Source: Rhyacichthys aspro (lineage: Eukaryota > Chordata > Actinopteri > Gobiiformes > Rhyacichthyidae). Taken from it: DNA of 64,000 nucleotides. Under the pieces are notes generated by a model. It had not been told where the DNA came from, searched no databases, and saw nothing but the letters and a program-made list of their open reading frames with translations. Below, piece by piece: positions 57,261 through 64,000 of this stretch (positions within the stretch are counted from its first letter, which is position 1; the number at the start of each line of letters is the position of its first letter). The DNA is taken from contig CM072151.1 of assembly GCA_036850595.1 (NCBI GenBank), forward strand, positions 21,243,307 through 21,307,306. The letters run 5' to 3'. The position numbers and the translations under genes were made by a program.

Positions 57261-60200
57261 AGAATTTAAAGCCTAAGGGAACCAATAAAATGTCACTCCT
57301 CATTGACTTCTGTTCAAAATCTTTCTGAGGAAGTGGTGTGACTTTTGCTTTCCATGAAGCTTTAAATATTTTTTTTTAATTGAAAAGGGTTGGTTTAAAG
57401 TGTGCAAAACAGTATTATTAATCAATGCAACTTTAATTGGACTGAGATCCAAAATAATTTGGCGATGCAAAGGCATTTAGTCTGATTACATTTGATTTTC
57501 CATTGCTATTTAGCGAGGGCTCTGAAGCCATTGCAACCAGTGACATCTCAGTGACTATTGCATGTGGCATTTTTCTCTCAATTACGCAAAAAACAGTTGC
57601 TGTATCTTGTTGTCAATAATGTTTTTCATGTTAAAGTTGTTGATATGTAAACAATATGTGGACAGTGAGGTTGTGTACTGTTTGTGCTCTTTATCTTGAC
57701 AGCATGGTGCATTAGTTCACCAGCAGGGAGCTCACTTGTTCACAACAAGTGAGAACCAACTGTTTTTGGGATGTAGCCAACCACACATACACACTCACTC
57801 ATACTTTTCTATTCTATAAAGTGGACACCTGTGCAACATACAATAACACCCAGAATAGCTTGGCCACAATTTTTTTTTTCAAAACCAGTGTCCAGTCCAC
57901 TAGTGTCCATCCTGAAGACAGAACGTCCTCTCCTCGTCACGGTCTCACAGTGTTGTCATGTGGACCAGACAATTGTTGAAAGCCCTCAGTGATGAGACCT
58001 GATTGATCTGGTTTGACCTCGGCTCAGAGTGTTCCACGTAAAATCACAAGAAGCACATCGTGAGCTGCTCTGAGTGGACTGACTGTCACACCAACCACAG
58101 TCATCTGATACCGGGACGCTGACCTCTGATCTGACCCAGCCTCTTCTGACAGACGAGTGTTGTTTTAAAGACGCTCACATCTGCTCCAAACACAACAGGA
58201 ACTCAGAATGTATCCCAGTTGATGGCTTTAGGGCAGCATTTGTTTTCTGTTTGAGGAGTACTACAATGACTAGTTGCGATTGTTGAGAGAATTGCCTACT
58301 GTAGCAAAGCTATAATGGAACACTAATTCAATAGTGTAAAATTTTCTCAAAATGACACATAAAAAAAGAAAATTAAACCCCCTTTTCTGTTCAGTTGCAT
58401 GAAACTTTAGCTTAATAAATAACACTTTTATCAATCAACTGTAACACTCATGATTTAGTAAAGATAATTTGTTTGTTTGTTATATATTTCAAACTATTAT
58501 ATATATATTTTTAAATACATTTGACCATGACATGTTGATCAAAAGAAAAATCAATCTCCGCTGTTCTTGATCATATTAGTCTTAGATGAAATTACATCAA
58601 ATATTACCACCACATTGATGCCACATTACATTTATTTTTTCTGCCCACAGTAGACAAAGTGAGCTCTGCTTGTAGAGAGGGGCCTTCTTGTTTCAAATAT
58701 AATATAAAGTTTTTGTTTCTAGTTCTAGTTTTGTTTTTGTTTTGTTTTTAATCACATAATGAGTTATGAGTCACTGATGTAACAATGGAAATGGATCTCT
58801 TTTTAATGGTAAAGGGTATCCTCTATGAATATGAACGTCTAATGTACGTAAGACTTGATACAATAACAGAGTGATGTCATTATGAGCCATCCTTGTCCTC
58901 CTTTGTGTTTTTAATCGGTTGCCGGGAGCGACACATCCACTGAGCCTGGCTGTAGTTTGACCTTTCTCACTGGAAACTGAAAGTCACCCATAAGGTCACC
59001 CGGCTTTGATACAGTAGCAGTGGTTCACACGGGCCAGAATCTGGACATGAATGTGACTGTGTGTCTTATCTGAGGCTGAGCACTAATCATCCTGACAGCG
59101 GTGCAGAAGGCCATTTAAAAATGTGCGTCTGCGTTGATGCATTATGGATGAGGAGCAGAGCGCTACGGTAAATTACCCAGCCTGCTGCCGCTCTGATGTC
59201 ATCGGCCTCCAGTGGGGAACCTGCAGCGAGTCATGAGCTGACGTGGATGATGGGTAATGACAAACAACATGGTTTCCAGCAAGGTGTGAGCCTGAGTAAA
59301 TGAGATTCTGCAGTGTCAGGTCATAAAGATAGTCATTTCCTACTGATTTTACAGCCACCACTTATGGATGTATTTTAAGAGAAATACATTGTATAGGAAT
59401 ATTGGATCTTACGGGGGAATAGAAAGTTTCTCACAACATAAGCACATTTTCTGCAAGAGAAGTTAAAGCAATCACAATACATTTCTGATGGACAAATGGA
59501 CATTTGCCTGCAAGAACTGAAGTTCTGCTTAAACAAGTTCTGTGTGTGCTGTCAGTGAGTAGAGAACATTAATGAATTGTTTGATGTCCAGAGCATTTAG
59601 GTCACATTAGCTATGATATTGTTGGCAAAATAGCATTAGCATCAAAGAAATAAATGTGAGGGTGAGTTTGTAAAAACATACACCCTGAAGGCTTTTGACA
59701 ACATTAGCCTTTTTCGGTTGTGATTGAGGAGAGCACTGACATTATAATGTAAGTATACTTCTTTTTTTTCTAAAACAAAGATAAACTTTGTGAAACAGGG
59801 CTGAGTTAACATTATTTGATTTTAGTGAAAAGCTTCTAACAACATCACAAAGGTGATCTTCTTAAAGTATTTCTAGGGATTAAAACAAAGTAAATGTTGT
59901 TAGACTAACAAATGTTGCAGTGTGATTGACTCAAACCGTGAGTTTGACATCTTTGAATTAAAAAAAATAAGAGTTCTAGATGGACAATGGTAGAACCTGT
60001 GCTTCCTTGTCAAAGACTGTTGCATTGCCATTTACTGGATGTGATTAGCACTCAGCTAAAGCCACATTACATCCTTGTGAAAGAAGTAGATACAGATAAA
60101 TAGAGGGGCAATAATGAGCAGTTCTCCCTGAGGCATCAGATGAAGGTGGTTAATTTTTCATGTGCAATGGGACATAGGAGGATTTTCCTTCACACACAAA

Positions 60201-60272
60201 CATACAGAATCTGTCTGGTTAATTAGAAAGAACGTATACAGTCAACTCCATTATCACTAATATTTCAGTATA

Positions 60273-60892
60273 CAGTTGTTCCTCGCTATAACGCGGTTCA
60301 CCTTTCGCGGCCTCGCTGTTTCGCGGATTTTTTTTTTTTTTTGTGCAATTTCACATGCTTTTTTTTTTACAGCGTATGAACGCGCATTGTGTTCTGTGTC
60401 CTGATTGGCTAAGGGAGAACTCATGCATTGTGTTCTGTGTCCTGATTGGCTAAAGGACTGTAGACCATTGTAAATCAGTCTCCTCCGTGCCGTGTCTCCT
60501 GTACAGTACAGAATGCGTTCAGCTTGCCAAATTTACATAAATGTTCGATCGCTAGCAGTGTGACTCTGAAGTGCTGTATGTTTGCAAGTTTTCTCTCCGA
60601 TAAAACCCACAATGTCGACAAAACGTTCTGCACCGACAAAGGCACCTGCGGTCGCACCCAAAAGCCAGAGGAAGATGCTAAGGTTTGAACTTTGAGAGTG
60701 TTTAAACAAGAGAGAAATGTGAGAAAATGTTAATGCCTGTCTGAGAAAAGTGTATAAAGTGTGTGGTGAGGGGTTTTACAGCTTTAAAACATATAAAATA
60801 ATTGTAAAAAAATAAAGCTGACTACTTCGCGGATTTCACATATTGCGGGTTATTTTTAGAACATAACCCCCGCGATAAACAAGGGACCACTG
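60273..60892 (+). mobile_element. Tigger/pogo-type non-autonomous DNA transposon (620 bp)
   Basis: Flanked by TA on both sides (60271-60272, 60893-60894). The left end CAGTTGTTCCTCGCTATAA and inverted right end CAGTGGTCCCTTGTTTATC are the Tigger-type termini with the following CGCGG motif. A 27-codon plus-strand frame at 60612-60695 (MSTKRSAPTKAP, then PKSQRKML) looks like the start of a Tigger transposase cut off before its helix-turn-helix. A 29-bp word containing TGTGTTCTGTGTCCTGATTG is duplicated at 60384-60412 and 60425-60453. Confidence 0.85.
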
Positions 60893-60894
60893 TA

Positions 60895-63300
60895 CACTAG
60901 TTTTCTATACAGCAACACCGAAGCTACCTTCTCTATCATGATTGTCATTCATTTGTCATTTTGTACAAAAAGTAGCACTGGAGTTGAGTTGAGTATTATA
61001 GAAGTGCACATCACCTGCTGCTCAGGACTAAACCTAACAGCAGCGAGTGAAGGCTCACCTCAGAGCATTCTTCACACCAGCTCTGCAGCGACTTCACATA
61101 TCCTAATTATACAGTATTATACATATGTGTCAAGACAGAGAAAAGGTGTTAAAGCAGTGCAGCTATTTCTGGATTAATGATTAATCTGTGCCTAGAACTG
61201 TGAAAACAAATGCATGCTCAGTTCTCAGTCTGACAACCTTCACATGTACAACACATACAGATAAAAGGGAAATTAGTAGTGTTTATATAAAACAAAATAC
61301 TTAAAGTAAAACTAAAACAAAACCTATAAATTACAATTCCTTACTTCTTACATTAAAAGATATTATTGCACATGCCATTCAGGTTGTAGCATCATTTAGT
61401 GCAGTTGTTCTTGGGTAAATCCTAATAGCAAATGGAGCCAAAATGCTAAGAAGCTATAGCCTTTGTGTATTTGCACCTTTCCATGTGTCTTTAACAGCGA
61501 CCTGTATTTTACCCTAATGTAGGTTTAACACTTTACAGATGCAGATCTCAGTTTAACATTGATATTTGTCATTGATAGGGAATCACAGGTTCTAAAATAC
61601 TCCATGTATTACTCTGGCTCCTCCATGTGCTTTTATTTGTCATTCTGTACATATCCAGCAGAATATGGTCCTGAGCCTACAGTGAGTCGTAGCTTGTACC
61701 CTTTAGCTGCTGTAGCCTTAATGCTTGTATCAATTGAGCAACTAAGCCTCGCGCCAATTAATAATGTTCTCGACCCACTCACTGACAGCACACGCACCGT
61801 TGTTAGTCAGTTGCCATTTGCTGAAACCACCTTTCATCCACGAAAAAGGTATAGTTGTTTGCCAATTTGTGGATGCCAATCATATTTTCAAGGGTCTATA
61901 ATGTATTCATAGATAAAAGTTTTTTTTATGCTAACTTATTTTCATAGTCTTATTAAATATATTTAACTATGGAGTAGTTCATTGTTGAGTGCTTTATCTG
62001 TTAAATCCACTTTTGTGTTAGGTCTGAGTCAGGCCTCTGTTGGTTTGCCCCCTGTTTAAATTTAGCTCAGTATGACCTTTTGATTCCGGACTATGGCAGA
62101 TGCAACAATCACAGGCTTTACTTTGCATTTACATAGACATTACTAAAGCAGCCTACAGCAATTAGTCCCAATGAAAATACACTTTACAGCATGTGCATTG
62201 TAAGCACATTTCTGTATTCTATGTAATGCACAGGCCAGAGGGCAGAATGAAGTATTGCTGCAGGAAATCGATGAATGGGTCCTGCAGAGTGCCTCGGTCC
62301 TCTGTTTGTAATGTGGTTAAGAGGATTAGTGTGAGAGCTCCACTAACGAGGCACACAATTATACTGCAACATAATCTGCAAAACTTTTTTTTTTTTTCTG
62401 AGGCTGTGCTGTTTAACAGAAAGCAGTGGGAAACAAGAGTCGGATCTAACGTTAGCATGTTGTTAATGGCTCCAACATGGTCACATCAAGGCCGACATAT
62501 TTCACACAGATGTGCTCAAGATGTGAAATATATACAATGGAGAGTATGTGCACAGGAAAACATGCTATTTTAACTTTATTTACAGCCTTGTTTTCATGAA
62601 GTTGTAACAAGAGGAAGGAGCTTTGTGGTTTCTATACACTTCCAGATACTTACATAAAGGGCTAAAGTGACTAGAGCAAGTGACAAAATACCACAAATAA
62701 CAGAGAGGGGTTGTGCTCTCACAGTAAAGGTGAACAATAGGAAGGTCAGAGAAGAGTGGTCCGGCCACAGACAGCTGACAGATGGTTTCCTTCCAAACAG
62801 TGCGGTCCTCAGTTACATCACACTGACGGAAACTGTTCACTTTAATGTCAGCGACAGAGAGGCAAACAGAAGCGACTCCCAAAAGGGACACACCTAGTCC
62901 TGCAGTCACTCTTAGCTCATGGAACTGTGACTGACAGAGTAAATCTTTCTTACAAAGTCTTATGTTTCAGGTTTGTAGGACTTTTTGAGGTCACCACGTT
63001 TTAATATATAGTAAATGTACAGTATTATATAATGAATTAAGTAAGTAAGTTAAGCACACCTGCAAGCGTTCTCCTCTGTTTTACTCCCAAGGACAACGCC
63101 GATTTTGTCATGCACGTTTCTACAATCCTGAGACACTGATGAGGGACTTTTCCTGTACTGTTGTTGTGGCTTATAATTCATGAATGGAATAAAACCTTTT
63201 AAGTGGCACACATGGATCATACAGCACATTGTGTATACTACATACAGTGGATATAGGGATCCTACAAACCCTATATTTATACAACTAAACTTATTGAAAT
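60895..63300. other. Intergenic, no gene recognised
   Basis: Several frames of 60-126 codons occur on both strands, without motifs, splice logic or codon bias I can support. Poly-T run at about 62384-62397. Confidence 0.45.
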
Positions 63301-63304
63301 TTAA

Positions 63305-64000
63305 AGGTCCTATATTATACTATTTTGAACATAATACAGTGTATTTTGGATACATTTAGGTTACCATATCACGTTTTTCAACATGAAACACGCAATAATG
63401 ATCTTATACAAGCGGTTTGGATGAGCTCTCATCATGAGTCCAAAGTGAACGGTCTGATTTGGCACTGTCACTTTAAGGCTCAACTCCCCCGTGTTGGCTC
63501 CGCCCACTCATGACGTTACACCAGCGCTGCGATGGAAACAGACTGAAGTAAACACCGTACATCATAGTAATAACTTTATGGCTTTAATGGCTTTGAGCGT
63601 AACTGAGCCGTATATCTTCGACCCAGAGTCTGATTCTGAGTTTGAAGAACATGAGCAAACACAAAGACCTCGAAGGCTTCTACAAGACGTTTCTGCTTGG
63701 TAAATGAGAAACTATTTATTGTGTATGTTTCTATGGTGTAGCCCGTAGCATAGTGCGCATTAACTGCTTCTGTTTATAGGTGCACATGTGGAAATGGCCG
63801 TACAATGCCTAGTTGAGAATGTATGCTGCCTGGTGACTCCTAAGGTAGCTGGTGTGCAGTGTATTGAAAGAACTATAATAAAGTAGCCTAGCAATGTGTA
63901 GAGCTATGCAGTAATGCTTGTTAGTAATACATGTTGCTGACGGTAAGTAAGCTAACACAGTAGCAGCGATGCTTCTCTGTGTCTGAGCTGCAGAGCACGG
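63305..64000 (+). mobile_element. Kolobok-like DNA transposon, left part, with P2X7-C-like gene fragment
   Basis: Begins with AGGTCCTATATTATAC directly after TTAA (63301-63304), as in TTAA-targeting elements. A plus-strand frame from ATG 63578 (or 63587) reads FDPESDSEFEEHEQ and RPRRLLQDVSAW. It ends at a donor 63700 (GTAAAT); the acceptor at 63779 continues WCTCGNGRTMPS, then hits TGA. The acidic start and the Cys-x-Cys-Gly-Asn motif resemble the P2X7 C-terminal (ballast)-like proteins found in many copies in fish genomes. The in-frame stop suggests a dead copy. The element runs off the right edge. Confidence 0.55.

Larger units (their letters stand above)
54704..60272. other. Gene-poor stretch
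   Basis: Apart from the repeats listed separately I see no gene. 56150-56400 is more GC-rich with two overlapping minus-strand frames of 63-67 codons that I do not recognise. 58200-60270 holds nothing I can name. Confidence 0.45.

Noticed and set aside
57890..57979. Possible last exon after an acceptor-like TTTTTCAAAACCAG (VQSTSVHPEDR, then SSPRHGLTVLSC)
   Set aside because: Short, not phase-linked with certainty to the exons at 53582-54703, no recognised family; not enough to call.
61559..61912. Plus-strand 117-codon frame
   Set aside because: No recognisable domain, poor start context and AT-rich surroundings; chance open frame more likely.
62193..62573. Plus-strand 126-codon frame
   Set aside because: Runs through a poly-T tract giving a Phe run; no domain seen.

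Overview
The window is nuclear DNA from a ray-finned (teleost) fish. Its genes are intron-rich vertebrate genes with GT-AG introns. The non-coding DNA is AT-rich and full of fish-type hAT-like MITEs, a tRNA-derived SINE family, and Tigger-, Harbinger- and Kolobok-like remnants. I found no bacterial, viral or plasmid genes and no CRISPR array.

Layout: (1) 1-14177 (+), a desmoglein gene (dsg2-type desmosomal cadherin) whose 5' exons lie off the left edge. Twelve exons, 2035-13906, splice into one 1,887-codon open frame. (2) 18772-20805 (+), transthyretin (ttr), 4 exons, complete, 152 aa. (3) 28452-41304 (-), b4galt6 (lactosylceramide synthase), 9 coding exons, complete, 382 aa. (4) 43075-49410 (-), rfc4 (replication factor C subunit 4), 10 coding exons, complete, 358 aa, with an E2F/CCAAT promoter near 50.75 kb. 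(5) 50.8-64 kb, mostly intergenic and repeat-rich. It holds two candidate exons of an unrecognised plus-strand gene (53582-54703) and several transposon remnants, and ends inside a DNA transposon carrying a P2X7-C-like gene fragment.

The order and strands dsg2(+)-ttr(+)-b4galt6(-) match human 18q12, which supports all three identifications. Next to rfc4 this order differs from human, where RFC4 is on 3q27. The genes are unrelated in function (cell adhesion, hormone and retinol transport, glycosphingolipid synthesis, DNA replication); they are neighbours by inherited synteny, not a pathway.

Most interesting: the desmoglein carries a 12-bp coding minisatellite (GLDA x10) plus a Lys-Pro run inserted in an extracellular cadherin repeat. 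It also has a roughly 620-residue acidic tail with internal repeats. Past its stop codon the tail-like coding sequence clearly continues with one frame shift and one further nonsense codon, as if the C-terminus was recently truncated. Two perfect 20-23 bp hairpins sit in introns of ttr and b4galt6. I did not find a convincing new multi-gene system.
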